Below are positions 42,561-55,607 of a stretch of DNA of 64,000 nucleotides, one piece after another. Numbering within the stretch: position 1 is the first letter of the stretch; each line of letters starts with the position of its first letter. A program made the position numbers and the translations under genes. The notes below the pieces were generated by a model. The model did not search any database. It saw only the letters and a list, made by a program, of their open reading frames with translations, and was not told the DNA's origin. Source of the stretch: Isoalcanivorax indicus (lineage in GTDB: Bacteria; Pseudomonadota; Gammaproteobacteria; Pseudomonadales; Alcanivoracaceae); the NCBI RefSeq assembly GCF_003259185.1, contig NZ_QGMP01000001.1, positions 2,046,001 through 2,110,000 of the forward strand, written 5' to 3'.

Positions 42561-43418
42561 TCAGCGTTGCCGGATAGCCGCCTGCATGGCCCTGACCGCA
42601 TCACGATGACTTTGCGGCGTAAAGCAGATCGGCTCCGCAAATTCTTCCATTACGATGGCCTGATCCCAGGGCATGTCGACCACCTTGCGCATCTGTACCT
42701 TGGCCATTTCCACTACGTTGGCCGGTAATGCGCAGACCCGGTTTGCCCAGGCTTGTGCCTCGTCGAGGAGACGATCGTGCGGCACTACCCGATTCACCAA
42801 TCCCAGTTCCAGTGAACGCTCGGCAGACAGCCGTTCTCCGGCGATGAACAGCTCCATCGCTTTCTGGTAGCCGAGTCGGCGCGTCAACTGCCAGTTGCAT
42901 CCGACTTCCGGCACCAGACCAATGGCCGCGAATGCCAGCACCAGTCTGGCGCGCTCGGACGCCAGCAGGTAATCCGAGGCAAATGCAAACGACAAACCGA
43001 CGCCGGCGGCAGGGCCGTTCAGTGCCGCGATAATATATTTGTCACTCTGCGCCAGCAGCCGCGCCACACCACCGAACTGACGTCGAATCCAGCGCCATAC
43101 CGTTACCGCGCCTTCGTTACCATGACGCAGTGAATCCTCCGCCATGAGGATAAAGTCCAGATCGCCGCCCGCACAGAACGCCGGGTCGGTGCCCGTCAGC
43201 ACGATGACCCGCACATCCGGCGTTTCAACCACTGAACGTAAAGCCTGTTGCAGCTGGTAGCACAACACCGGCGTGAGGGAGTTGAGCCGCTCGGGATTGT
43301 TCAGGGTAACGGTGGCTATCGGCCCCTCGGTGGAGACCTCCACGTACTGACGCGTCTGCGCCCTGCACGCGCGGATCAGGTCCGCATAGGTCATTTCTGT
43401 CATCAGATTGGTGGTCAT
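42561..43418 (-). CDS. Crotonase-fold protein (enoyl-CoA isomerase-like)
   Basis: 285 residues from the ATG at 43418 with AGAGGG upstream; the frame opens one codon earlier. The oxyanion-hole motifs GTDPAFCAGGDLDFI and NGPAAGVGLS are present. Aligned to rat enoyl-CoA hydratase, the two catalytic Glu positions carry Ser (GVGLSFA) and Phe (LAFAAIG), while VPEVG supplies a Glu as in Delta3-Delta2-enoyl-CoA isomerases. Isomerase activity is therefore more likely than hydration. Divergent from a TetR gene. Confidence 0.85.
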   Translation of the reverse strand: MTTNLMTEMTYADLIRACRAQTRQYVEVSTEGPIATVTLNNPERLNSLTPVLCYQLQQALRSVVETPDVRVIVLTGTDPAFCAGGDLDFILMAEDSLRHGNEGAVTVWRWIRRQFGGVARLLAQSDKYIIAALNGPAAGVGLSFAFASDYLLASERARLVLAFAAIGLVPEVGCNWQLTRRLGYQKAMELFIAGERLSAERSLELGLVNRVVPHDRLLDEAQAWANRVCALPANVVEMAKVQMRKVVDMPWDQAIVMEEFAEPICFTPQSHRDAVRAMQAAIRQR

Positions 43419-43439
43419 CACATGCCCTCTTTTAATATT

Positions 43440-43458
43440 AGAGAATACTCTCTATAAT
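43440..43458. promoter_or_regulatory. Inverted repeat and TATAAT between the crotonase and TetR genes
   Basis: AGAGA (43440-43444) and TCTCT (43449-43453) form a short palindrome. TATAAT (43453-43458) is directed to the TetR gene and ends 8 bp before its ATG at 43467, so transcripts from it would be almost leaderless. Confidence 0.5.
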
Positions 43459-43466
43459 TATCATCC

Positions 43467-44057
43467 ATGGGACGACCAGGCAAGTTCACAACCGATATCG
43501 TGCTGGACGCTGCACTCGATGTGCTGGAGCGTGATGGCATGCGCGCCCTGACCATGACCCGGGTGTGCGAGCAACTGAATGCCCCCAGCGGGTCGCTGTA
43601 TCATCGGTTTCCTTCACGGGATGCATTGCTGGTAGCACTGTGGTTGCGCTGCGCGGAGCGTTTCCAGAGCGGCATGGAGGCCGTATTGCTGGAGCATGAC
43701 GACACACGCGCTGCCGCCCATGCGGCGGTGCGTTACTTCATTGCGCGCACGCGGCAACACCGAGCCGAAGCGCTGGTGCTGATGGCCTGGCGGCGCGAAG
43801 ACCTGCTTGGTTCACACTGGCCCCCCAAGGTGCGCAAACGGGCCGAAGCACTCGCGGCCGATCACCATCGCGTGGCGAAAGATTTCGCCAGACGCCTCTG
43901 GCCCCATGGGCAGGGCGACCTGGCGCGACTGAACTACGCCCTGAGCGGCTTGCCCATGGCTGCCGTACTTGACGAACTGCGCGGCAGCAGGCCAATGCAT
44001 AACGCCGAAGACTGGGTCATTACTGCACTCGATGCCGTACTACAGGATTGCTGGTAA
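43467..44057 (+). CDS. TetR/AcrR family transcriptional regulator
   Basis: 196 residues. Helix-turn-helix ALDVLERDGMRALTMTRVCEQL, then APSGSLYHRFPSRDALLVALW. The ligand domain is rich in Arg/Ala helices. The divergent crotonase gene and the shared 45-bp intergenic region suggest it represses both. Ligand is perhaps an acyl-CoA; inference only. Convergent with the LysR gene. Confidence 0.9.
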   Translation: MGRPGKFTTDIVLDAALDVLERDGMRALTMTRVCEQLNAPSGSLYHRFPSRDALLVALWLRCAERFQSGMEAVLLEHDDTRAAAHAAVRYFIARTRQHRAEALVLMAWRREDLLGSHWPPKVRKRAEALAADHHRVAKDFARRLWPHGQGDLARLNYALSGLPMAAVLDELRGSRPMHNAEDWVITALDAVLQDCW

Positions 44058-44077
44058 CAAAGGCGGAAAAGCAGGGG

Positions 44078-44995
44078 TCAACGCGGCATGCGAATGCCGC
44101 TGAGATCGCGAAAGCACAGCTCCCGCGCCATGGCGAGAAAATCCTGGATATAGGCGGCCTGCTCCTCCTCCACACGCACCGCCGCATAGAGCGTACGCCA
44201 CACGCCGTCCTCGCCCAGGCGACACGTCGCCAGCAGTTTCTGTGACAAATATTCCGTCAACGCCCAGTTCGGCAACGCCGCGACACCGCGGCCACTGGCG
44301 ACCAGCTGCGCCATCATCGTCGTCAGTTCGGCGGTACGTAGCGCAGCCGGTTCGACGCCCGCCGGATCAAGAAAGGCCGTAAACACATCCAGCCGGTCCC
44401 GTTCTACCGGGTAGGTGATCAGGGTCTGGTCAGCGAGTTGTGCCGGGCGCACAAAACGTGCCGCAGCCAGCGGCGCATCGCGGGCCACCGCCAGCACCAA
44501 TTCATAGCGGAACAGCGGGATATAACTCACTGCCTCCATCTCGATCGGGTCCGACGTAATCACCAGATCCAGATCACCGCGCACCAGCGCCGGCAGCGGC
44601 GCAAAGGAAAAGCCCGCCGACAGGTCCAGTTGCACTTCCGGCCATTGGCCGCGAAACACATCCAGCGTCGGCATCAGCCACTGGAAACAGGAATGGCATT
44701 CGATAGCCAGATGCAGCCGCCCGGTCTGCCCCGCAGCCAGTCGCTTCAGCTCGCGTTCGGTGCCGCGCAAGCGCGGCAGCACCTCGTCGGCCAGGACAAG
44801 GAGGCGCAGCCCGGCGGTGGTAAACCGCACCGGGCGGGTGCGCCGGTTCAACAGTTGCAGCCCCAGACGATCCTCCAGGTCGCGTAATTGATGAGACAAC
44901 GCAGACTGGGTGACATGCAGCCGCTCGGCGGCCTCCACCAGACTGCCGCCCTCGCGAATGGCGGTCAGGGTCTCCAGGTGGCGAATCTCTATCAT
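44078..44995 (-). CDS. metR: LysR family regulator, MetR-like
   Basis: 305 residues from the ATG at 44995 ([19 protein letters not shown]). Helix-turn-helix [23 protein letters not shown], followed by a LysR co-inducer domain ([21 protein letters not shown]) very like E. coli MetR. Divergent from metE, its classical target, so it should activate metE with homocysteine as co-effector. The intergenic region has a GTTGA-N7-TCAAC inverted repeat. Confidence 0.92.
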   Translation of the reverse strand: MIEIRHLETLTAIREGGSLVEAAERLHVTQSALSHQLRDLEDRLGLQLLNRRTRPVRFTTAGLRLLVLADEVLPRLRGTERELKRLAAGQTGRLHLAIECHSCFQWLMPTLDVFRGQWPEVQLDLSAGFSFAPLPALVRGDLDLVITSDPIEMEAVSYIPLFRYELVLAVARDAPLAAARFVRPAQLADQTLITYPVERDRLDVFTAFLDPAGVEPAALRTAELTTMMAQLVASGRGVAALPNWALTEYLSQKLLATCRLGEDGVWRTLYAAVRVEEEQAAYIQDFLAMARELCFRDLSGIRMPR

Positions 44996-45026
44996 GATGA
45001 ACAAATCTCATAGTATGGATGCATAT

Positions 45027-45043
45027 GTTGATTTTTACTCAAC
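45027..45043. promoter_or_regulatory. Candidate MetR binding site between metR and metE
   Basis: GTTGA and TCAAC in inverted orientation with a 7-bp spacer (45027-45043). It resembles, but does not exactly match, the E. coli MetR box TGAA-N5-TTCA. Confidence 0.5.
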
Positions 45044-45098
45044 AAGCATACCCAGCACAATAGCTGCCATCGTTCATCAACCATGGAAAAGACCGCAC

Positions 45099-47399
45099 AT
45101 GAGCAGCCAACGCCCGACCCTGCATAACCTGGGCTTCCCCCGTATCGGCGCCCACCGCGAACTGAAGAAGGCCCAGGAGGCCTACTGGGCTGGCACCCTG
45201 CAAGCCTCCGAACTGGCCCATGTGGGCCGCGAACTGCGCGCCCGCCACTGGGCCGCCCAGGCCGAGGCCGGGCTGGACACCGTGCCGGTGGGCGATTTCG
45301 CCTGGTACGACCAGATTCTGGAGTGGACCACCCTGCTCGGCGCTGTGCCGCCGCGCTTCAACCAGCGTGACGATCAGTCGGTCAGCCTGGACACCCTGTT
45401 TCGCATGGCCCGTGGCCGGGCGCCCAGCGGCGAACCGGCGGCCGCCTGCGAGATGACCAAGTGGTTTGATACCAACTACCACTACATCGTGCCGGAGCTG
45501 CATCCGGAACAGACCTTCCGCATTGCCCGCGAGGAGCTGTTCCAGCAGGTCAGCGAGGCGCAACAGCAGGGGCATCAGGCGCGGCCGGTGATCCCCGGCC
45601 CCCTGACCTGGCTGTATCTGGGCAAGGGCGACGCGTATGACGGGGCCGCCGACGCAGCCAAACTGGACCTGCTGGCACGGCTGATCCCGGTGTACCGCGA
45701 GGTGCTCAAGCGCCTGGCGGCTCAGGGCGTGACCTGGGTGCAGATCGACGAACCGATTCTGGTACAGGACCTGCCGGAGGCCTGGCAGCGGGCTTTCGTG
45801 CGCGTCTATGAACAACTCGCCGCCAGCCCGGTGAAACTGCTGCTGGCGACCTATTTCGGCGGCCTGGACGACAACCTGTTCACCACCCTGGCGTTGCCTG
45901 TGGCGGGTCTGCACCTGGACCTGGTGCGCGCGCCGGAGCAACTGGCGACGGTACTGCCGCGTCTGCGCGACGATCAGGTGCTGTCCGCCGGGATCATCAA
46001 CGGCCGTAATATCTGGCGCACCGATCTCGACGCCGCGCTGGAAACACTCAAGCCCGCCGCCGAGGCGCTGGGCGAGCGCCTGTGGCTGGCACCCTCCTGC
46101 TCGCTGCTGCATGTGCCGGTGGATCTGGCGCACGAGAAAAAGCTGGATGACGAACTCAAGAGCTGGCTCAGCTTTGCGCATCAGAAGCTGGATGAACTGG
46201 CGCTGCTGGGCCAGGCACTGGTCGACCCGGCCGTGTGCGCCGACGCCCTGACGGCACAACGTAACGCGCTGGCTGCTCGCCGTACGTCGTCGCGCATCCA
46301 TAATGCAGCCGTTCAGACGCGCTTCAGCAACATCGGTGAGATCCGCCAGCAACGCCCGCCGTTTGCCGAGCGCATCGCGCAGCAACAGAGCGCCCTGCAA
46401 CTGCCCGCCTACCCCACCACCACTATCGGCTCCTTCCCGCAAACGCGCGAAATTCGTGCGCTGCGCCGGGACTGGAAAAAAGGCACGCTGGATGATGCGG
46501 CATACACCGACGCGATCCGCGCCGAAATCACCCGCTGCATCCGCTTCCAGGAAGAGGCGGGGCTGGATGTGCTGGTCCACGGCGAACCGGAGCGCAACGA
46601 CATGGTGGAGTATTTCGGAGAGCTGCTGGACGGCTTTGCCTTCACCCAAAACGGCTGGGTGCAGAGCTACGGCTCTCGCTGTGTGAAGCCGCCGGTCATC
46701 GTTGGCGACGTATCGCGCCCCGCGCCGATGACAGTAGCGTGGACAGCGTTTGCGCAGTCGCTCACCGACAAGCCGGTCAAGGGCATGCTCACCGGCCCGG
46801 TGACGATCCTGCAATGGTCCTTCGTGCGTGATGACCAGCCGCGCCAGCGCACCTGCGAACAACTGGCGCTGGCGTTGCGCGATGAAGTGAACGACCTGGA
46901 AGCTGCCGGCATCCATGTTATCCAGATCGACGAACCCGCGTTCCGCGAAGGCCTGCCCCTGCGCCGCGCGGACTGGGGCGCCTACCTGGACTGGGCTGTG
47001 GCCTGTTTCCGCCTGAGCACCACCGGCGTGCAGGACAGCACCCAGATTCACACGCACATGTGCTATTCAGAGTTCAACGACATCATCGAAGCGATTGCCG
47101 CACTGGACGCGGACGTGATCACCATCGAGACATCCCGCTCGAACATGGAGTTACTGGAAGCGTTTGAGAAATTTCACTACCCCAACGACATCGGCCCGGG
47201 CGTGTACGACATTCACTCGCCGAACATTCCCGAGGTGGACTGGATGGTGAACCTGATGCAAAAGGCAGCACGGCAGTTGCCGGCAGAACGACTCTGGGTC
47301 AATCCCGATTGCGGGCTGAAAACGCGCGGCTGGCCGGAAACCGAAGAGGCCCTGCTGGCCATGGTGGAAGCGGCGCGGCAACTGCGCAGCGCCGCCTGA
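45099..47399 (+). CDS. metE: Cobalamin-independent methionine synthase MetE
   Basis: 766 residues from the ATG at 45099; the frame is open upstream through the metR promoter region. Two related barrels: the N-terminal one starts [18 protein letters not shown], the C-terminal one starts [16 protein letters not shown]. Zinc and substrate residues are in HTHMCYSEF (near 650) and [11 protein letters not shown] (near 735). Transfers a methyl group from 5-methyltetrahydropteroyl-triglutamate to homocysteine. Regulated by the divergent metR. Confidence 0.97.
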   Translation: MSSQRPTLHNLGFPRIGAHRELKKAQEAYWAGTLQASELAHVGRELRARHWAAQAEAGLDTVPVGDFAWYDQILEWTTLLGAVPPRFNQRDDQSVSLDTLFRMARGRAPSGEPAAACEMTKWFDTNYHYIVPELHPEQTFRIAREELFQQVSEAQQQGHQARPVIPGPLTWLYLGKGDAYDGAADAAKLDLLARLIPVYREVLKRLAAQGVTWVQIDEPILVQDLPEAWQRAFVRVYEQLAASPVKLLLATYFGGLDDNLFTTLALPVAGLHLDLVRAPEQLATVLPRLRDDQVLSAGIINGRNIWRTDLDAALETLKPAAEALGERLWLAPSCSLLHVPVDLAHEKKLDDELKSWLSFAHQKLDELALLGQALVDPAVCADALTAQRNALAARRTSSRIHNAAVQTRFSNIGEIRQQRPPFAERIAQQQSALQLPAYPTTTIGSFPQTREIRALRRDWKKGTLDDAAYTDAIRAEITRCIRFQEEAGLDVLVHGEPERNDMVEYFGELLDGFAFTQNGWVQSYGSRCVKPPVIVGDVSRPAPMTVAWTAFAQSLTDKPVKGMLTGPVTILQWSFVRDDQPRQRTCEQLALALRDEVNDLEAAGIHVIQIDEPAFREGLPLRRADWGAYLDWAVACFRLSTTGVQDSTQIHTHMCYSEFNDIIEAIAALDADVITIETSRSNMELLEAFEKFHYPNDIGPGVYDIHSPNIPEVDWMVNLMQKAARQLPAERLWVNPDCGLKTRGWPETEEALLAMVEAARQLRSAA

Positions 47400-47415
47400 G
47401 ATCGGGAACCGGGGA

Positions 47416-47844
47416 TCAGGCGATAGCGCCTTCCCTGGCCCATTCACAGCGCACGCGCAGGGGTTCGTCACCGGGTTCGTGGCAAACCTCTGCGCAATCC
47501 CAGACAAACGTGTGGTGGCCGGCCAGCTCGGTTTCCAGATGCACGACCGCACTGACCCAGTACATCTGCTTGAGCAGCGACTCGAACTTGTGCAGCCAGT
47601 GCTCCCACTCGTATTCCACCGCCTGGTAGGACATGCCGAAGTGAATCACCTGGGTCTGGAAGGTGCCGCCCATCAGATCATCGCCCGGCACGGAAAACAT
47701 CTCGCGGCACAGGAACGGCCATTCATCAGCCTGCGGCAGTTGCCGGATCACGCGCCGGTTCCGGACATAGCTGGCCTGGCGCTGCACCTTGTCGCCGAAG
47801 GGCAGATGCTTGATGCAGCCATAGACAATCGATTCGTTATCCAT
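47416..47844 (-). CDS. Conserved hypothetical protein
   Basis: 142 residues, starting [18 protein letters not shown]. Soluble, several Trp and Cys ([29 protein letters not shown]), possibly a metal site; I do not recognise it. It follows the transglycosylase gene, and its start is a tandem duplicate of an upstream ATG that opens a 4-codon minicistron. Convergent with metE. Confidence 0.7.
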   Translation of the reverse strand: MDNESIVYGCIKHLPFGDKVQRQASYVRNRRVIRQLPQADEWPFLCREMFSVPGDDLMGGTFQTQVIHFGMSYQAVEYEWEHWLHKFESLLKQMYWVSAVVHLETELAGHHTFVWDCAEVCHEPGDEPLRVRCEWAREGAIA

Positions 47845-47863
47845 CGCTATTCGTTATCCATGA

Positions 47864-47866
<3 letters not shown>
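47832..47866 (-). other. Tandem-duplicated start region with a 4-codon minicistron
   Basis: ATTCGTTATCCAT occurs at 47832-47844 and 47849-47861. On the minus strand this gives the transglycosylase stop TAG, TC, then ATG GAT AAC GAA TAG, CG, then the real ATG GAT AAC GAA TCG. The first copy is therefore a complete M-D-N-E open frame directly before the gene. Confidence 0.8.
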
Positions 47867-50811
<2,945 letters not shown>

Positions 50812-50817
50812 TCAGTG

Positions 50818-51930
50818 TCAGCTGCCCTGGTGCACACGCATACGGCGCTCGAATTCCTGCACCCGCTGGCGCATATGCTCCATGGTCTGCGGGGTCAGCA
50901 CGCTGCGCTGTTCATCCTTGAGTTCGCCATCCAGCGCATCGGCCAGGCGGCGTACGGTCTCCAGCATCCCTTCCAGGGCCGCAATCGGCTTGCCGGGCCC
51001 AGGCAACTTGAGGAAGAAAGTAACGCCTGCGAAGGCCTCGCTTTCCATATGATCGATATCGAAAGTACCCGGTTCCACAGCGTTAGCCATGCTGAAGTGC
51101 AGCACGTCCCGGCCCGCTTCGCGGCGATGGCAGTGGAAGATATTCATGTCACCGAAACGCAGGCCATTCTCCAGCAGCTGCTCCAGCAGCAGGCGGCCAT
51201 CGAAGCGGCTGCCGCGCGGGGCAATCAGATGGACCACAATCACCTCCAGCAGGTCCGGCGCCATGCGCGGCGGCTCTGCCCGGGCGGCCGGACGTGCCGC
51301 CTCACGCGGTGCCGGCTCCCGGGGCGCCGTAGCCCGCGGCGCGGGCGGCGCGGAGGCCTCCTCGCGGGTGGCGCGCAGTGCGGGCATGGCCTCGTCATCG
51401 GCGTCGTCATCATGACGGATCGCCGCACGGGGCGGCTCGGCCGCCGGGGGCGGTGCGGAGGTGGACCGGGCAGAGGGCCGGGCAGCGGGCCGGGGCGTCG
51501 GCGCGGCAGGGCGCGGGGCGGAGATCTCCCCTGCCGCATCATCGGCATCATCAAACAGGGGTTGCTGGGTGGCACGGCTCACCGGGGCCTGACGGACATC
51601 TTCCGGTTCCATCACCAGCGGCGGCGATACCCGGCCGCCATCACCGGCATCGGCCTCGGCGGCTTCGCGCGCCTGGCGGGCGGCATCGGCGGCCTCCTGT
51701 TCGGCGCGCTGGGCCAGCATACGCTGCACCACCCGCGCGCCGCCCGACGGCAGTTCCGGATTGTGCTCAACGGGTTCGGCAGCATCATCGTCATCACGGT
51801 GGCGACGGGGCTCGATCTTCATCCGCAACGAAGAGTGCCGTTCACGCAGCATGCGACGCAGGCCGTCTGCCATGATAAGCAGGATCAGAATAACCAGTAT
51901 GCCGACCAGGGTCTCAAGATTCAGGCCCAT
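50818..51930 (-). CDS. zipA: Cell division protein ZipA
   Basis: 370 residues. An N-terminal membrane anchor (LETLVGILVILILLIMADGLRR), a charged segment, a long Pro/Ala/Arg linker and the C-terminal FtsZ-binding domain (LEVIVVHLIAPRGSRFDGRLL; HCHRREAGRDVLHFSMANAVEPGTF). It ties FtsZ to the inner membrane at the septum. Sits between smc and ligA as in pseudomonads. Confidence 0.95.
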   Translation of the reverse strand: MGLNLETLVGILVILILLIMADGLRRMLRERHSSLRMKIEPRRHRDDDDAAEPVEHNPELPSGGARVVQRMLAQRAEQEAADAARQAREAAEADAGDGGRVSPPLVMEPEDVRQAPVSRATQQPLFDDADDAAGEISAPRPAAPTPRPAARPSARSTSAPPPAAEPPRAAIRHDDDADDEAMPALRATREEASAPPAPRATAPREPAPREAARPAARAEPPRMAPDLLEVIVVHLIAPRGSRFDGRLLLEQLLENGLRFGDMNIFHCHRREAGRDVLHFSMANAVEPGTFDIDHMESEAFAGVTFFLKLPGPGKPIAALEGMLETVRRLADALDGELKDEQRSVLTPQTMEHMRQRVQEFERRMRVHQGS

Positions 51931-51972
51931 AACCTTGCCTCTTCCATGTTGCGCCGTTTCATATGCCGCTGC

Positions 51973-54900
51973 TCAAAGCGCTGCCATTTCGGCAGCCTGA
52001 TCCACATCCACGGAAACCAGACGTGACACGCCCGGCTCATGCATGGTGACGCCCATGAGCGCGCTGGCCATTTCCATGGTGATCTTGTTGTGCGTGATAT
52101 AGATGAACTGCACCACCTCGGACATTTCGCGCACCAGATTACAGAAGCGCCCCACGTTCGCGTCATCCAGCGGTGCGTCCACTTCGTCAAGCATACAGAA
52201 GGGGGCCGGGTTCAATTGAAAAATTGAGAAAACCAGCGACAGCGCCGTCAGCGCCTTTTCCCCACCCGAAAGCAGATGAATGGTGCTGTTCCGTTTGCCC
52301 GGCGGCCGCGCCATGATGGCCACGCCGGTATCCAGCAAGTCTTCGCCCGTCAGCTCCAGGTAGGCATGCCCCCCACCGAAGACTTTCGGGAACAGCTCCT
52401 GCAATCCCTTGTTGATACGATCGAAATATTCCTTGAAGCGGGTCCGCGTTTCGCGATCGATCTTGCGAATGGCGTTCTCCAGAGTACGCAGGGCATCTTC
52501 CAGGTCTTCGTTCTGCCGGTCCAGATAGTCCTTGCGCTCCGCCTGGCTCTTGTACTCGTCGATGGCCGCCAGGTTGATCTGGCCGAGGCGACCGATACGC
52601 GCGGCAATGGCTTCCAGTTCCTCGTTCCACTGCTGCTCACTGGCATCGTCCGGCAGGTTCGCCAGCACAGTCTGCAGATCGAACTGCTGTTCCTGCAATT
52701 GCTCCTGCACCGTGGTGCGGCGCACCTTGATTTCCTGCCATTGCATGCGCTTGGCATCCAGTGCACTCCGCACTTCCTGAGCCTGCTGCTCAAACTGCTG
52801 GCGCTGACCATCCAGATTGCGCACTTCGTGATCGATGGTTTCCAGTTCGCGACGCACCTCTTGCAGGCGCTGCTCGGCCTCCAGCCGCAGCTCCAGCTTT
52901 TCCTCCAGCTGCGCTTTCAGCTCGATGCCCGGATCGTCACCTTCATCCAGTTGCTTTTCCAGCAGTGCCTTGCGTTCGGTCAGGCTGGCCACCTGCACAT
53001 CCAGACGGGCCAGCCCCTGACGCAGTGAATCAGCCTGGGTACGGGCGCCCTGCACTTCCATGGCCAACTGGTGCGTCTGATCGCGCTGCTGGCGCGCCTT
53101 CTGGCGTGCTTCATCCAGCCGCGCGCGGGCAGCATCACGGTGCGACAACAGCTGCTCGCGCTGGCCGCTGTCCTGCTCCATGGCATCCAGCGCTTCTGCC
53201 AGAATGGCGCGGGCCTCTTTCAGTTGTTCCTGTTCCTGCTCGCGCTGGGCGCGGCTTTCATCAAGCTCACGCCCCAGTCGTTCGCGACGCATGGTGATCT
53301 GCTCCAGCCGTACCTGGCGGGCGCTCACCTGCGCATTGATCTCACCCAGTTCGCGGTTGATGCGGGTGGTCTGGCGCTGGCGCTCCTCGCGCTCCTGCTC
53401 CAGTTCCTGCACCTGCTCGCGCCCGGCGTCCAGTGCCTCGCGATTGGCGGCCACACGGGCCTCCAGTTCCGGCACCCGGGTTTCCAGCTCTTCGAGCTCA
53501 CGACGGCGAGCCAGCACACCGGCTTCCTGATCCTGCTCACGCGCCACACGCAGCCAGTCCGGCCCCACCTGGATGCCGTCCCGGGTCACGGCAGACTCGC
53601 CCGCGCCCAGCTGCGCCCGCAGCGCCAGCGCGTCGCCCAGGCTTTCCACAGCGTGCACCTGACCCAGCAGCGCCGGGGCCGGCCCCGATACCAGACTGGC
53701 CAGTGTGCGGCCCGAGGCCTGCGCGGAGCCGCCCGTGGCATTGCCGGACACCAGCAGGGTGACGCGCCCCTGGGTCAGGTCACCGAGCCAGGATTCCACC
53801 TGGTCCAGTCCTTCCACACACAGCCCCTGCAGCGCGTCACCGAGCACCACTTCCACGGCGCGCTCCCAGCCGGGTTCAACGCTCAACTGGTCTGCCAGAC
53901 GCGGCCGCTCACTGAGTTGATGGCTGGCCAGCCAGTCGCTGACACTGCCGTCATCCCCCATGGCCGCCTGCTGCAGGGCCTGCAGGGTGGCCTGGCGACT
54001 GGTCAGTTTCTGCAAGGTCTCGCGGTCGGCATCCAGGGCACGGCCCCGCTCACCGTTCTCGCGGCGAATATCGCTGATCTGCTCCTGCACCGCCTCGGCG
54101 CGCATTTCCGCTTCTTCAAGCTGCTCGCGCAGCTCCGCCTGCTGTGCCTCGAACTGGCGCATTTCCTCCGCCAGCGGGCCAGAATCCAGACTGCCCTGTT
54201 CCTTGCCCAGACGGTCCATACGGTCGGTCAGGCGCTCGATAGACGTTTCCAGATGCTGGATGCGTGACTGTTCCACTTCCGCCTTGCGGCGCGACTCGGC
54301 GCTGCTGTGGTTGAAGCCTTCCCATTGCTGCTGCCACTGCTGCATCGCTTCTTCGGCCTCAGCCAGCCCTTCGCTGGCTTCGGCTTCCTGCTCACGCAGC
54401 ATCTCCAGCTGCGGCTCCAGCTCGGCCAGCTTTTCATCCAGTTCAGCGATACGCTCGCCGTCGCTGCTCAGATGGCTGCTGGCCTCGCGCCAGTTCTGCT
54501 CCACCTGCATCAGCTCTTCGTTCAGTTGCTGCTTGCGCTCACGCTGATGCTGGATGCTCTGCTCCAGGCGCGCCACTTCGGCACCCAGCCCGTAATAGTG
54601 CTGCTGTACCGAGTTGAAGCGATCCTGCACATCCGTGTGGCTGTCGCGCAACCGCTCCAGTTCGGCATCCACCCGGCGCTGCTCGGCAATACGTGCTTCC
54701 ACCGCCACTTCCAGTTCGCGCATCACGTGCTCGATCTGCTCGACCTGGGTATTCAGCGAACGCCAGCGCAGGGCGCGCACCTGGGCGCCAAGCTGGCGCT
54801 CTTCTTCCTTGTACTGCTTGTATTTTTCTGCCGCGGCGGCCTGCCGTGACAGGCGCTCCAGCTGACGCCCCAGCTCGTCGCGAATATCGGTCAGCCGCTC

Positions 54901-55473
54901 CAGGTTTTCCCGGGTGCGGCGCATGCGGTTCTCGGTTTCACGGCGGCGTTCCTTGTAGCGTGAAATCCCCGCCGCCTCTTCGATATAGACGCGCAGTTCC
55001 TCCGGCTTGGCCTCGATCAGCCGCGAGATCATGCCCTGCTCGATAATGGCATAGCTGCGCGCGCCCAGGCCGGTGCCCAGAAACAGGTCGGTGATGTCCT
55101 TGCGGCGGCACTTGGTGCCATTGAGGAAGTAGGCAGACTGGCCGTCGCGGGTGACCATGCGACGCACGCCGATCTCGGCAAAGCTGGCGTATTCGCCACC
55201 AATCTTGCCGTCGCTGTTGTCAAATACCAGTTCGATAGAGGCCTGGGCCACCGGCTTGCGGCCGTTGGAGCCATTGAAGATGACATCGGTCATCGACTCG
55301 CCGCGCAGGTGCTTGGCCGAGGACTCCCCCATCACCCAGCGCACAGCGTCGATGATGTTCGACTTGCCACAGCCGTTGGGACCGACGACAGCGGTCAGGT
55401 TCTCCGGGAACAGGGCGGTGGTCGGGTCTACAAAGGACTTGAATCCCGCGAGCTTGATACTTTTCAGTCGCAT
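51973..55473 (-). CDS. smc: Chromosome partition protein SMC
   Basis: 1166 residues from the ATG at 55473 (MRLKSIKLAGFKSFVDPTTA). Walker A GPNGCGKSN (near residue 35), two long coiled coils, a hinge at about 510-660 (DQLSVEPGWERAVEVVLGDALQ), the signature LLSGGEKALTALSL and Walker B FCMLDEVDAPLDD. Organises and compacts chromosomes, normally with ScpA/ScpB. The open frame extends 19 codons upstream, but family members begin at this Met. Confidence 0.97.
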   Translation of the reverse strand: MRLKSIKLAGFKSFVDPTTALFPENLTAVVGPNGCGKSNIIDAVRWVMGESSAKHLRGESMTDVIFNGSNGRKPVAQASIELVFDNSDGKIGGEYASFAEIGVRRMVTRDGQSAYFLNGTKCRRKDITDLFLGTGLGARSYAIIEQGMISRLIEAKPEELRVYIEEAAGISRYKERRRETENRMRRTRENLERLTDIRDELGRQLERLSRQAAAAEKYKQYKEEERQLGAQVRALRWRSLNTQVEQIEHVMRELEVAVEARIAEQRRVDAELERLRDSHTDVQDRFNSVQQHYYGLGAEVARLEQSIQHQRERKQQLNEELMQVEQNWREASSHLSSDGERIAELDEKLAELEPQLEMLREQEAEASEGLAEAEEAMQQWQQQWEGFNHSSAESRRKAEVEQSRIQHLETSIERLTDRMDRLGKEQGSLDSGPLAEEMRQFEAQQAELREQLEEAEMRAEAVQEQISDIRRENGERGRALDADRETLQKLTSRQATLQALQQAAMGDDGSVSDWLASHQLSERPRLADQLSVEPGWERAVEVVLGDALQGLCVEGLDQVESWLGDLTQGRVTLLVSGNATGGSAQASGRTLASLVSGPAPALLGQVHAVESLGDALALRAQLGAGESAVTRDGIQVGPDWLRVAREQDQEAGVLARRRELEELETRVPELEARVAANREALDAGREQVQELEQEREERQRQTTRINRELGEINAQVSARQVRLEQITMRRERLGRELDESRAQREQEQEQLKEARAILAEALDAMEQDSGQREQLLSHRDAARARLDEARQKARQQRDQTHQLAMEVQGARTQADSLRQGLARLDVQVASLTERKALLEKQLDEGDDPGIELKAQLEEKLELRLEAEQRLQEVRRELETIDHEVRNLDGQRQQFEQQAQEVRSALDAKRMQWQEIKVRRTTVQEQLQEQQFDLQTVLANLPDDASEQQWNEELEAIAARIGRLGQINLAAIDEYKSQAERKDYLDRQNEDLEDALRTLENAIRKIDRETRTRFKEYFDRINKGLQELFPKVFGGGHAYLELTGEDLLDTGVAIMARPPGKRNSTIHLLSGGEKALTALSLVFSIFQLNPAPFCMLDEVDAPLDDANVGRFCNLVREMSEVVQFIYITHNKITMEMASALMGVTMHEPGVSRLVSVDVDQAAEMAAL

Positions 55474-55607
55474 AGCCGTGATGAACCTGGTCGTGGTGCC
55501 GCGTCCGGCGGCGCCTGTGAAATCAAACACTTGCCTGTCCCGGCGCGGCGCCTGACGGGCAATACCGGAAAAACGGCTAGTGTATATAAAACACGCCAGA
55601 AATGCCC

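Noticed and set aside
42378-42728. Plus-strand frame with a Cys-rich stretch (CLSCAPCNDC)
   Set aside because: Most of it is antisense to the crotonase gene; no ribosome binding site; the Cys run is confined to intergenic sequence.
45039-47057. 672-codon minus-strand open frame opposite metE
   Set aside because: Antisense to metE, low-complexity His/Gln/Arg-rich translation, no domain.
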